Source: JAAYJR01 sp964563975 (lineage in GTDB: Bacteria > Bacteroidota > Bacteroidia > Bacteroidales > Prolixibacteraceae). From it: a DNA stretch of 57,834 bases. Below the pieces are notes generated by a model. That model was not told the origin of the DNA and searched no databases. It worked only from the letters and a program-made list of their open reading frames with translations. Below, piece after piece: positions 45,039 through 52,993 of this stretch. The position numbers and the translations under genes were made by a program. Within the stretch, counting starts at the first letter, position 1, and every line of letters begins with the position of its first letter. Location of the stretch: positions 1 to 57,834 of the forward strand of contig CAZLZJ010000007.1 of NCBI GenBank assembly GCA_964563975.1. Direction: 5' to 3'.

Positions 45039-47237
45039 ATGAGAAAGATAACTTCATTTATCTGGCTGGTTTTTTTTGTTTATACAATTTTTGCTCAAAC
45101 CGGGCAACAAATAAGTCTTGAAGATATTTTACTGAATAATACATTTCATCCCGAATCTATTAAAGAGCTCAGGCCTATGAATGACGGTATTCACTATACA
45201 TTGCCTGAAAATAACAGTAAAATAGTGAAATACAGTTATGAAACAGGACAGATGGTTGAAACTTTATTTGATCTTTCTAAAGTAGAAAATGCCCGGATCA
45301 AGACCTTCACGGATTATGAATTTAGTAATGATGAAACAAAAATATTGCTTATCACCGGCAAACAAAAAATTTACCGGCATTCGTATAAGGCTGAGTATTA
45401 TGTTTGGAATTCTGTAACTGAAGATTTCTTCACTCTTTCAGAGAAGGGAGCACAGCAGTTGGCCTGTTTCTCTCCGGATGGAAATTATATTGCATTTGTT
45501 CGTGAAAATAATATTTTCATTAAAAATCTGAAATTTGGAAATGAAAGCCAGATAACATGGGACGGTAAAGAAAATGAGATGATTAACGGATCTCCCGATT
45601 GGGTTTATGAAGAGGAGTTTGGTTTTACTAAGGCATTTTGGTGGTCACCGGACAGTAAATTCCTGGCTTTTTTAAAGTTTGATGAATCTGTGGTTAGTGG
45701 CTACAGCCTTATGATGTATGCAGGAGAAAAACCGGGATTGATTGAAAATAAGCTATATCCCGGGATAAAAACGTTTAAATATCCTAAGGCGGGCGGACAA
45801 AATTCTATTGTCACGGTAAAAACATATGAGCTTTACTCAAGAGTTACCACCGATATTGATATTGGCCAAAATCAGAATATATATATTCCCCGCCTTAACT
45901 GGACTCCGGATGCAAAAGATTTGATTGTAATGAGAATGAACAGGAGACAAAATGAGTTGGATATTCTTTATGCAAATCCTTATACAGGCGATTCAAGGCC
46001 AATTTTTACTGAAAAGAATGAGAAATATATTGACGAGAGTTTTCTGGATGCATTTCAATATATTGATGATGAGAGATTTGTAATTTTAAGTGAACGTGAC
46101 GGATGGATGCATCTCTATCTTTATGACCGGCTTGGATTTTTAAAATCTCAAATTACCGGAGGTGAGTTTGATGTAACAGATTTTTATGGATATGATAAAA
46201 CTAAGGACATTTTCTATTATCAGTCGGCATCAGAGTCTCCGCTGACTAAGGAGGTAAGGTTTATTAGCGGAGATGGAAAGAAAGAGGGAAAACTTTCTTC
46301 ACAAACCGGCACCAACAAAGCTTCCTTCAATAAAAATTTTACATACTATGTTAATTACTACAGTAACAGTAGTACACCTGAATTCATTACTTTGCATGAC
46401 ACTAAAAAGAACCAGTTGAAAAGGGTATTGCAGGATAATACGGTCTTTATAGGTAAATTGCAGAATTATACACTTCCTCAAAAAGAGTTTTTTACATTTA
46501 CAACCTCTTCCGGAGTTAAATTAAATGGATTTATGATAAAGCCTTCAAATTTTAATAGTTCAGAAAAGTATCCTGTTATAATAGACCAGTATAGCGGGCC
46601 TGATTCACAAAATGTAACAGATTCATGGAAAAAAATTCACTGGAATTATTATTTGGCTCAGGAAGGTTTTATTGTAGTTACAGTGGATCCCAGGGGAACT
46701 GCTGCCAGGGGAGAGGCTTTCAGAAAATCCACTTTTAAGCAATTGGGCAAGCTTGAGTCTGATGATATGATTGAAGCTGCCAAATACCTGAAATCTTTGC
46801 CATATATTGATGGCAGTAATATTGGAATTTTTGGCTGGAGCTACGGAGGTTTTGTTACCTGCCTTTCGATGTGCAGGGGCGGTGGTGTTTTTAAAGCCGG
46901 TATAGCGGTTGCACCGGTTACCAGCTGGCGTTTTTATGATACTGTTTATACAGAGAGATATATGGGTATACCTACTGATAATCCTGAGGGTTATGATGAT
47001 AGTTCGCCTCTTAATCATGCAGAGAAGCTAAAAGGCAGGTTGTTGATAATACATGGTTCGGCCGATGATAATGTACATCCGCAGAATACATATGAATTTA
47101 CTGAAAAGCTTGTCCAGGCAGGTGTGCAGTTTGATATGGCAATATATACAAACAGGAATCACAATATAACCGGCGGAAACACTACAATGCATCTTTACAC
47201 AAGGATGACAGACTTTTTTAAAGAGCATTTGCAGTAA
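45039..47237 (+). CDS. S9 family prolyl peptidase, dipeptidyl peptidase IV type
   Basis: Secreted serine peptidase that removes N-terminal dipeptides, usually with proline second. A signal peptide (to about residue 20, FVYTIFAQT) is followed by a beta-propeller (about 40-490) and the alpha/beta-hydrolase domain with Ser in GIFGWSYGGFVTC, Asp in IIHGSADDNVHP and His in TNRNHNITGGN. The propeller carries DWVYEEEFGF, the double-Glu loop that binds the peptide N-terminus in DPP-IV. At 732 residues it is typical of periplasmic DPP-IV of Bacteroidota. It ends 8 bases from the convergent PIG-L gene. Confidence 0.93.
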   Translation: MRKITSFIWLVFFVYTIFAQTGQQISLEDILLNNTFHPESIKELRPMNDGIHYTLPENNSKIVKYSYETGQMVETLFDLSKVENARIKTFTDYEFSNDETKILLITGKQKIYRHSYKAEYYVWNSVTEDFFTLSEKGAQQLACFSPDGNYIAFVRENNIFIKNLKFGNESQITWDGKENEMINGSPDWVYEEEFGFTKAFWWSPDSKFLAFLKFDESVVSGYSLMMYAGEKPGLIENKLYPGIKTFKYPKAGGQNSIVTVKTYELYSRVTTDIDIGQNQNIYIPRLNWTPDAKDLIVMRMNRRQNELDILYANPYTGDSRPIFTEKNEKYIDESFLDAFQYIDDERFVILSERDGWMHLYLYDRLGFLKSQITGGEFDVTDFYGYDKTKDIFYYQSASESPLTKEVRFISGDGKKEGKLSSQTGTNKASFNKNFTYYVNYYSNSSTPEFITLHDTKKNQLKRVLQDNTVFIGKLQNYTLPQKEFFTFTTSSGVKLNGFMIKPSNFNSSEKYPVIIDQYSGPDSQNVTDSWKKIHWNYYLAQEGFIVVTVDPRGTAARGEAFRKSTFKQLGKLESDDMIEAAKYLKSLPYIDGSNIGIFGWSYGGFVTCLSMCRGGGVFKAGIAVAPVTSWRFYDTVYTERYMGIPTDNPEGYDDSSPLNHAEKLKGRLLIIHGSADDNVHPQNTYEFTEKLVQAGVQFDMAIYTNRNHNITGGNTTMHLYTRMTDFFKEHLQ

Positions 47238-47245
47238 GCGGAACT

Positions 47246-48112
47246 TTATTTCAGCATAGGGAATAATTTTCTGATCTCTTCGTCAGAAGGACGGCGCCCA
47301 TATTCACATATCTCAAATGCTTCGGCAACAACGGCCGAACCGCCTTTTTCCTGCCCATACCATTTTATGAGAATCTCTCTGGTTTTATCAGTTATTGGTC
47401 GCTTACGTTTTTCTGCAAGCCATTTAATCCGGGCATCTTCAGATTCAGGCATCTCGTCAAGCTGGTCATTCAGCCATGGAAGCCATTCAAAAAATTGTGA
47501 TTTATGGGCAGCTGCGCAATAGATCTTATGGTCATACACATCTGTTATGTCAACTGCAATTTCGGGCTCGAATGGGTAGGGTTTTTGAAATCTGTCTTCA
47601 ACATATAAAAAGACAGGATTTTTTTTCAATGCAGGTACATCTGATGCTATATTGGGCACTATCACCATAAAAGCAGCATCTTGTACCAGAATTGCAGTGT
47701 TCCGGTGGTCAGGATGATAATCGTTCGGGCGGGGTCCTATAACTATATCCGCATTCCATCTTCTTATAAGTCTTATCAGCTCGAGCCTGTTTTCCAGGGT
47801 CGGCATCAGTTCGCCATCATGGTTGTCAAGAACTATATACTCTACACCAAATCTTTTGCCTGCTTCCTGTGCTTCGGCGCGCCTGATCTTACCAAGTATG
47901 CCGCCGCCTTTTTCGTGATGCCCTGCATCGCCATTGGTGAGTGAAATAAAAAGAACTTTATGCCCTGCACGGACATATTTTATGGCTGTACCTCCTGCAT
48001 GCAGGTCGCAGTCGTCAGGATGCGCACCAACTATCACTACATTTAAAGTTTGTTGTGAAAATAACATTGAGCCTAACAAAATGAGAGGAATTAACAGGAA
48101 AACTCTTTTCAT
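47246..48112 (-). CDS. PIG-L family deacetylase, secreted
   Basis: Zinc-dependent N-deacetylase (LmbE-like), acting on an N-acetylglucosaminyl or related compound. The zinc motif is VGAHPDDCDLHAGG near residue 27, with LTNGDAGHHEKGG and the second metal motif in NDYHPDHRNTAILVQDA. A signal peptide of about 19 residues (LLIPLILLGSMLFSQQ) indicates export. Length is 288. It is separate from known glycan genes, so the substrate is unknown. Confidence 0.9.
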   Translation of the reverse strand: MKRVFLLIPLILLGSMLFSQQTLNVVIVGAHPDDCDLHAGGTAIKYVRAGHKVLFISLTNGDAGHHEKGGGILGKIRRAEAQEAGKRFGVEYIVLDNHDGELMPTLENRLELIRLIRRWNADIVIGPRPNDYHPDHRNTAILVQDAAFMVIVPNIASDVPALKKNPVFLYVEDRFQKPYPFEPEIAVDITDVYDHKIYCAAAHKSQFFEWLPWLNDQLDEMPESEDARIKWLAEKRKRPITDKTREILIKWYGQEKGGSAVVAEAFEICEYGRRPSDEEIRKLFPMLK

Positions 48113-48468
48113 AATTTCAAATTTTTTAATTAATAATTATTGTAAGGACTACCGTTCAGTGATACCGGCGATTAAATTAAAAAAATATATATATTTGCTA
48201 AAGATAAAAGGCAAAAATGAATTCAAAAAATAAATATACTGCAAAGATGCTCTTTATCGTCATTGTTGAAGAGCGGGGATCTGTTTTGCCACCTTGTTTC
48301 ATGGCCATGCCATTGCCTTCTTTCGGTAAGAAAGTTGCTGACTGAAGGCACATCATCAATAATACAAACGGTTTTATCTTCTTTTTTTTATAAAAATCAC
48401 TTACAAATTAAATATTTAAAGATAATTTAATCTTAAATTAAAATTATAACTATTAACAGTAAATATAG
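48113..48468 (+). promoter_or_regulatory. metY leader with a promoter and three candidate hairpins
   Basis: The 356-base gap before metY holds a -7 box TATATTTG at 48190-48197, giving a leader of about 265 bases. In it are hairpins at 48249-48254/48269-48274 (GCTCTT/AAGAGC), 48301-48305/48309-48313 (ATGGC/GCCAT) and 48314-48320/48344-48350 (TGCCTTC/GAAGGCA), the last with an inner TTTC/GAAA stem. GGCAAAA at 48210-48216 can also pair with TTTTGCC at 48284-48290 around the first hairpin. It could be a methionine-responsive riboswitch or attenuator. It does not match the SAM-I core or SAM-II pattern I know. Confidence 0.5.
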
Positions 48469-49767
48469 ATGGAAACAAATAAGTTGAAATTTGAAACCCT
48501 GCAGCTTCATGCCGGTCATCACCCGGATGATAAGACTCTTTCGCGTGCAGTTCCTCTTTATCAGACCACATCATACCTGTTCAATAATGCCGAGCATGCA
48601 GCAAATTTGTTTGCTTTGAAAGAGTTTGGAAATATTTACACTCGAATTAATAATCCAACGACAGATGTTTTTGAGCAAAGGATTGCCGCACTTGAAGGGG
48701 GAGTAGGTGCATTAGCTGTAGCTTCAGGTCATGCATCCCAGTTTTTGACATTCAGTACAATTTTAGGTGCAGGAGATAATTTTGTGTCGTCTCCCTACCT
48801 GTATGGAGGCTCATATACTCAGTTTAATGTCTCCTTCAGAAAGTTAGGGTTTGAAGTACGTTTTGCCAAAGATCTTGAAGTTGAATCTTTTGATAAATTA
48901 ATAGATGGAAATACCAAAGCGATTTATCTTGAAACAATCGGGAATCCCGGTTTTGTTATTCCTGATTTTGAAGCATTTGAAAAGCTTGCAAAAAAATATG
49001 AGATACCCCTTGTAGTAGATAACACATTTGCCGGGGGAGGATATCTTTTTCGTCCGATTGATTATGGAGCAGATATAGTTGTGGAGTCTGCCACTAAATG
49101 GATTGGCGGACATGGTACCAGCATTGGAGGAGTAATAATTGATGCCGGTACATTTAATTGGGGTAACGGAAAGTTTCCCGGTTTTACCGAACCATCAAAA
49201 AGTTATCACGGTTTAAAATTTTGGGACACTTTCAATTTTGACAGCCCGTTTGGCAATATTGCATTTATTACTAAAGCACGGGTTGAAAGTTTACGTGATT
49301 TCGGAGCTTCGATAAGTCCTTTCAACTCATTTTTGTTACTTCAGGGGCTTGAAACTTTATCACTTAGAATGGAGAGGCATGTTGAAAATACAGTTGCACT
49401 GGCAAGATGGCTGGCGGGACACTCTAATGTGGAAAGTGTCAATTATCCCGGGCTTGAGGGAAATCCCTCTTATGCCAATGCCCGGAAATATCTCCCTAAA
49501 GGTGCAGGCGGGGTTTTGTCTTTTACAGTTAAGGGCGGCAAAGAGGCAGCTAACAGTGTAGTTGACAAACTTAAATTAGTAAGTCACCTGGCAAATGTTG
49601 GCGATGCGAAGACTTTAGTAATTCAGCCGGCATCGACAACCCATCAGCAATTGACGGAAGAGGAGCAGATAGCAGCGGGAGTTTATCCTGCCCAACTAAG
49701 GGTAAGTGTCGGATTAGAACATATTGATGATATAATTGCTGATTTTGAACAGGCGCTGAAAGATTGA
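48469..49767 (+). CDS. metY: O-acetylhomoserine sulfhydrylase
   Basis: PLP enzyme that joins sulfide to O-acetylhomoserine to give homocysteine. The 432-residue protein has the family pattern: ETLQLHAGHHPDDKT, YTRINNPTTDVFEQRIAALEGG, the aspartate of VVDNTFAGGG, the PLP lysine Lys210 in SATKWIGGHG and the end LRVSVGLEHIDDIIADF. Length is typical. metA follows 78 bases on, and its acetyl-type residue supports O-acetylhomoserine as the substrate. The structured leader upstream probably controls both genes. Confidence 0.95.
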   Translation: METNKLKFETLQLHAGHHPDDKTLSRAVPLYQTTSYLFNNAEHAANLFALKEFGNIYTRINNPTTDVFEQRIAALEGGVGALAVASGHASQFLTFSTILGAGDNFVSSPYLYGGSYTQFNVSFRKLGFEVRFAKDLEVESFDKLIDGNTKAIYLETIGNPGFVIPDFEAFEKLAKKYEIPLVVDNTFAGGGYLFRPIDYGADIVVESATKWIGGHGTSIGGVIIDAGTFNWGNGKFPGFTEPSKSYHGLKFWDTFNFDSPFGNIAFITKARVESLRDFGASISPFNSFLLLQGLETLSLRMERHVENTVALARWLAGHSNVESVNYPGLEGNPSYANARKYLPKGAGGVLSFTVKGGKEAANSVVDKLKLVSHLANVGDAKTLVIQPASTTHQQLTEEEQIAAGVYPAQLRVSVGLEHIDDIIADFEQALKD

Positions 49768-49845
49768 AAATAAGGAGTAACTAAAGTTAGACAGATAAAT
49801 TTGCAACTGTCAGATTGATTTTAAAATACAAAAGAATATTGAATT

Positions 49846-50763
49846 ATGCCAGTAAATGTTCCTGATAAATTGCCGGCTATAGATATACTTAGGAAAGAGA
49901 ATATTTTTGTAATGGATGAAACTCGTGCAAAACAACAGGATATTCGTCCTTTGAAAATTATTATTCTTAACCTGATGCCTTTAAAAATTAATGCCGAAAC
50001 CGATCTGTTGCGGCTACTTTCCAATTCACCGTTACAGATAGAGATTGATTTTTTGAAGATTAAAAAACATAAGCCTAAAAATACCTCTTCTGACCATATG
50101 AAGATGTTTTATAAAAACTTTGATGAGCTTAAAGATAAAAAATATGACGGTATGATAATTACCGGGGCTCCGGTAGAGCTTTTGCCTTTTGAGGAGGTTA
50201 ATTATTGGGATGAGCTAAAGAGTATATTTCAATGGGCAAAGAGCCATGTGTTTTCATCAATATTTATATGTTGGGCTGCCCAGGCGGGATTGTATCACTA
50301 TTATGGTGTACCCAAATATGAACTTCCCGAAAAGGTTTTCGGAGTGTTTGAACATACTCATTCAAATAATCTTTTGCCAATATTAAGAGGATTTGATGAT
50401 ATTTTTTATATGCCACATTCAAGATATACCGAAGTAAAAGCTGAAGATATCAGAAAAGTTGATCAGTTGGATATAATTGCCAATTCTGAAAATGCCGGTG
50501 TTGCAATAGTAAAAGCTAAAGGCGGAAGGCAACTGTTTATAACCGGACATTTTGAATATTCAAGATATACCCTTGACCTTGAGTATAAAAGAGATCTTGC
50601 AAAAAAGATACCCATAAAAATACCGGCAAACTATTATCCCGGAGATGATTTGTCGGTTTCTCCTTTAATGTTGTGGGGGTCTGCTGCCAACCTGTTATTT
50701 ACAAATTGGTTGAATTATTATGTTTATCAGGAAACTCCTTATAACCTTGAAGAGATAGGATGA
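49846..50763 (+). CDS. metA: Homoserine O-acetyltransferase (MetA type)
   Basis: Acylates homoserine for methionine synthesis. The 305-residue protein has the MetA fold: NLMPLKINAETDLLRLL, the catalytic Cys142 in ICWAAQAGLYHYYG, FGVFEHTH, MPHSRYTEV and ITGHFEYSRYTL. Residue 111 is Glu (GAPVELLPFEEV); in characterised enzymes Glu here selects acetyl-CoA and Gly selects succinyl-CoA, so the product should be O-acetylhomoserine, matching MetY before it. Confidence 0.94.
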   Translation: MPVNVPDKLPAIDILRKENIFVMDETRAKQQDIRPLKIIILNLMPLKINAETDLLRLLSNSPLQIEIDFLKIKKHKPKNTSSDHMKMFYKNFDELKDKKYDGMIITGAPVELLPFEEVNYWDELKSIFQWAKSHVFSSIFICWAAQAGLYHYYGVPKYELPEKVFGVFEHTHSNNLLPILRGFDDIFYMPHSRYTEVKAEDIRKVDQLDIIANSENAGVAIVKAKGGRQLFITGHFEYSRYTLDLEYKRDLAKKIPIKIPANYYPGDDLSVSPLMLWGSAANLLFTNWLNYYVYQETPYNLEEIG

Positions 50764-51087
50764 TTTTTTATTTTTTGTAAAAATTATAATCTATTAAAAT
50801 ATCAGGCAGTTAAATATTTGATTATTCCATTTTTAGTTTAACTTTGCATCGTGAATTCAGAGATGATTTTAATATTATCTCAAAATTAACAAGTTGATCT
50901 TTTTTTGTTGAAAGTTTTAGGTTTTCTGCTGTCCGACACGGTTATCCTTCCCTGTTTTTCGCCACGATTTATTTTGGTTTCAGAAGTTATACAAATTCTA
51001 TATTCATTTAAATCCGGATTAAAACAATTCTTGGTTTTCATTGTCTATGCGGCAGGACCTGTTTTTATTAATTTTAAATATTAACAA
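50764..51087 (+). promoter_or_regulatory. Promoter and long leader of the RRM/cold-shock genes
   Basis: TTTG at 50817-50820, an 18-base spacer and TAACTTTG at 50839-50846 form a good promoter. The RNA would start near 50852 and have about 235 bases before the RRM start at 51088. No ORF fills it. Long leaders are common for cold-shock-type genes, where folding senses temperature. I find no dominant hairpin by eye. Confidence 0.55.
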
Positions 51088-51390
51088 ATGAACATTTATG
51101 TTGGAAATCTTCCGTATAATGTTGTTGAGGAAGATTTGAGAGAAATTTTTGAAGAGTATGGTGAAGTCTCTGCGGTGAAGATAATTTCTGATAAATTATC
51201 AGGCCGCAGTAAAGGTTTTGGTTTCGTCGAAATGGATAATGATGCCGAAGCCAACAAAGCCATCGAAGAATTAAACAATGCCGAATTGGGCGGACGTAAC
51301 ATTAAGGTTAATGAGTCCCGTCCTAAATCTAATGATTCCAGAGGCGGAGGAAATCGCAGAGGAGGTCATGGCAGGGGAGGCCGTTATTAA
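51088..51390 (+). CDS. RNA-recognition-motif (RRM) protein
   Basis: Small single-domain RNA-binding protein. Residues 2-78 are one RRM: RNP2 is IYVGNL (3-8) and RNP1 is KGFGFVEM (42-49). A glycine/arginine-rich tail follows (about 80-100, ending RRGGHGRGGRY), which adds nonspecific RNA binding. Length of 100 is usual for bacterial RRM proteins (Rbp). The cold-shock protein gene follows 10 bases later, so both are probably made from one RNA. Confidence 0.93.
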   Translation: MNIYVGNLPYNVVEEDLREIFEEYGEVSAVKIISDKLSGRSKGFGFVEMDNDAEANKAIEELNNAELGGRNIKVNESRPKSNDSRGGGNRRGGHGRGGRY

Positions 51391-51400
51391 AATTAAATTT

Positions 51401-51595
51401 ATGCAGGGAAAAGTAAAATGGTACGACAACGTCAAGGGGTATGGATTTATTCATGCTGATGAAGGGAAAGACGTTTTTGTTCATCGTACAGGAATTAAAG
51501 ACGGACAGTTTGGCCTGGAAGCAGATCAGTCTGTTCAGTTTGAAATCAAAGAAAGCGACCGGGGACCGGTTGCTTTTAATGTGGAAATTATCTGA
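51401..51595 (+). CDS. Cold-shock domain protein (CspA family)
   Basis: Single-stranded nucleic-acid chaperone. The chosen ATG at 51401 gives 64 residues that match the whole family: MQGKVKWYDNVKGYGFIHAD (RNP1 KGYGFI), DVFVHRTGI (RNP2 VFVH) and VQFEIKESDRGPVAFNVEII. The frame stays open upstream to 51278 through the RRM gene but that part is a shadow. It sits 10 bases after the RRM stop and is followed by an intrinsic terminator. Confidence 0.95.
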   Translation: MQGKVKWYDNVKGYGFIHADEGKDVFVHRTGIKDGQFGLEADQSVQFEIKESDRGPVAFNVEII

Positions 51596-51611
51596 AAAAT
51601 TATAACGCTTT

Positions 51612-51654
51612 AAAAAAAGGGGTTGTCTCATAAGTAGGCAGCCTCTTTTTTTTT
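51612..51654 (+). terminator. Intrinsic terminator after the cold-shock gene
   Basis: GGGGTTGTC pairs with GGCAGCCTC (nine pairs, three G-U), with an A-run before and nine T after, so the stem can extend by A-T pairs. It lies 16 bases past the csp stop and probably ends the RRM-csp transcript. Confidence 0.85.
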
Positions 51655-51754
51655 GTGAGAATTGATTAGATTAATAACTGCATTCAGTTATTTTGCCGGG
51701 TGTAATATTTTTTATTCTTTTAAGGATTAAAAACTTTTTTATAAAGATTTTTAA

Positions 51755-52435
51755 ATGACAACCATAACGATTTCTGAAGAGATAGCTCAAAAAATACCTG
51801 CAGTAACACTTGTATCTATTGAGAGTACAGTGGTGATTGAAGATAAGAATGATGAGCTTTGGGGGCTGATTGACAAAAAAGTTAACGATATTTCAGCTTC
51901 ATTGAAAGTAGAGGCTATCGGTAAAATGGATGCTGTTGCAGCATCGCGCCGGGGTTATAAAGTATGCGGGAAAGACCCTGCACGTTACAGATTGTCGGCT
52001 GAGGCATTACTCAGGCGCATTGTTAAGCAAAAGGATATTTTTCAGATAAATAATGTTGTAGACTTGTTAAATTTTGTTTCAATTTCTACCGGGTACTCTA
52101 TTGGCGGGTACGATGCTGATAAAATATCAGGAGATATTCGCTTTTCCATAGGCCGCGGTGATGAAGAGTATCAGGCTATCGGACGAGGTGAGCTGAATAT
52201 TGAGAGTTTGCCGGTTTTCAGAGATTCATTGGGAGCTTTTGGGTCACCTACAAGCGATTCTGTAAGGACCGCAGTGACAAATGAAACAAAGAGGTTTCTT
52301 ATGGTAATTGTTGATTTTGGTTATAGGGAAGGCTTGAATGATGCTGTAAAAACAGCTGTTGGCCTTTTGTTGGAATATGCAGGAGCTTGTAATATCAGGA
52401 TAAAAAAAATAGTTTATGATAAAGCAGATAAGTAA
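51755..52435 (+). CDS. B3/4 domain protein (PheRS beta-related)
   Basis: Stand-alone B3/4 domain, the editing module of phenylalanyl-tRNA synthetase beta. Residues 60-215 carry the pattern AASRRGYKVCGKDPARYR, AEALLRRIVKQKD, INNVVDLLNFVSISTGYSIGGYD and FGSPTSDSVRTAVTNETK. Such proteins are thought to hydrolyse mischarged tRNA, perhaps Tyr-tRNA-Phe, but this is not established for the Bacteroidota form. Length is 226. It overlaps the next gene by 20 bases. Confidence 0.88.
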   Translation: MTTITISEEIAQKIPAVTLVSIESTVVIEDKNDELWGLIDKKVNDISASLKVEAIGKMDAVAASRRGYKVCGKDPARYRLSAEALLRRIVKQKDIFQINNVVDLLNFVSISTGYSIGGYDADKISGDIRFSIGRGDEEYQAIGRGELNIESLPVFRDSLGAFGSPTSDSVRTAVTNETKRFLMVIVDFGYREGLNDAVKTAVGLLLEYAGACNIRIKKIVYDKADK

Positions 52436-52967
52436 ATTTCTGTTAAAAGCGGCAGGCTGGAAATCTGCAGGAGAGATTATAAATGTTCCAAAGTGTATTA
52501 TTGTAGGGGCTCCTCATACAAGTTCATGGGATTTTGTAGTGTCCTGGTTATTTTACACTTCATTGGGAGGTAAAGCCAATGTACTTATAAAAAAAGAGTT
52601 CTTTTTTTGGCCCTTGGGAGGGGTATTGAAAAAAATGGGAGGAATCCCCACCGACCGGTCAAAAGGAGCCAATGTTATCCGTCAGGCAGTAAAGCAGTTT
52701 AATGAGAGGGAGTATATGCAGCTTGCCATTACACCGGAAGGAACCAGGAAACCGGTGAAAAACTGGAAGGCGGGCTTTCACACCATTGCAAGGAGTGCAA
52801 ATGTTCCGGTTTATGTGGTAAGTTTTGACTGGGGACGAAAGATTGTAACACTTTATGGTGAATTTGAAATAACTGCTAATGCAGCTGAAGATATTAAAAG
52901 GCTGAAAGCTTTTTATAAAGAAAAAGGAGTGAAAGGAAGAAATCCTGATGGCTTTTTATGTGATTGA
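52416..52967 (+). CDS. 1-acyl-glycerol-3-phosphate acyltransferase-like protein
   Basis: Acyltransferase of the PlsC fold. The catalytic HX4D box is HTSSWDF near residue 34, the substrate motif is GGIPTDRS and TPEGTRKP closes the active site. At 183 residues it is shorter than typical PlsC (about 240), as in other short Bacteroidota members. It overlaps the B3/4 gene by 20 bases. The acyl acceptor is a guess; phospholipid or lyso-lipid synthesis is likely. Confidence 0.85.
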   Translation: MIKQISKFLLKAAGWKSAGEIINVPKCIIVGAPHTSSWDFVVSWLFYTSLGGKANVLIKKEFFFWPLGGVLKKMGGIPTDRSKGANVIRQAVKQFNEREYMQLAITPEGTRKPVKNWKAGFHTIARSANVPVYVVSFDWGRKIVTLYGEFEITANAAEDIKRLKAFYKEKGVKGRNPDGFLCD

Positions 52968-52993
52968 GAACTATTATTTTAAATATTATCTGA

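Noticed and set aside
48301..48345. 14-codon ORF (MAMPLPSFGKKVAD) in the metY leader as a regulatory leader peptide
   Set aside because: No run of Met or Cys codons and no SD-like site; the same bases form hairpins. Kept only as part of the leader note.
48241..48360. SAM-I or SAM-II riboswitch call for the metY leader
   Set aside because: The conserved core sequences of those classes are not visible; naming a class would be a guess.
51278..51400. N-terminal extension of the cold-shock protein
   Set aside because: It lies in a shifted frame of the RRM gene; the CspA family start matches ATG at 51401.
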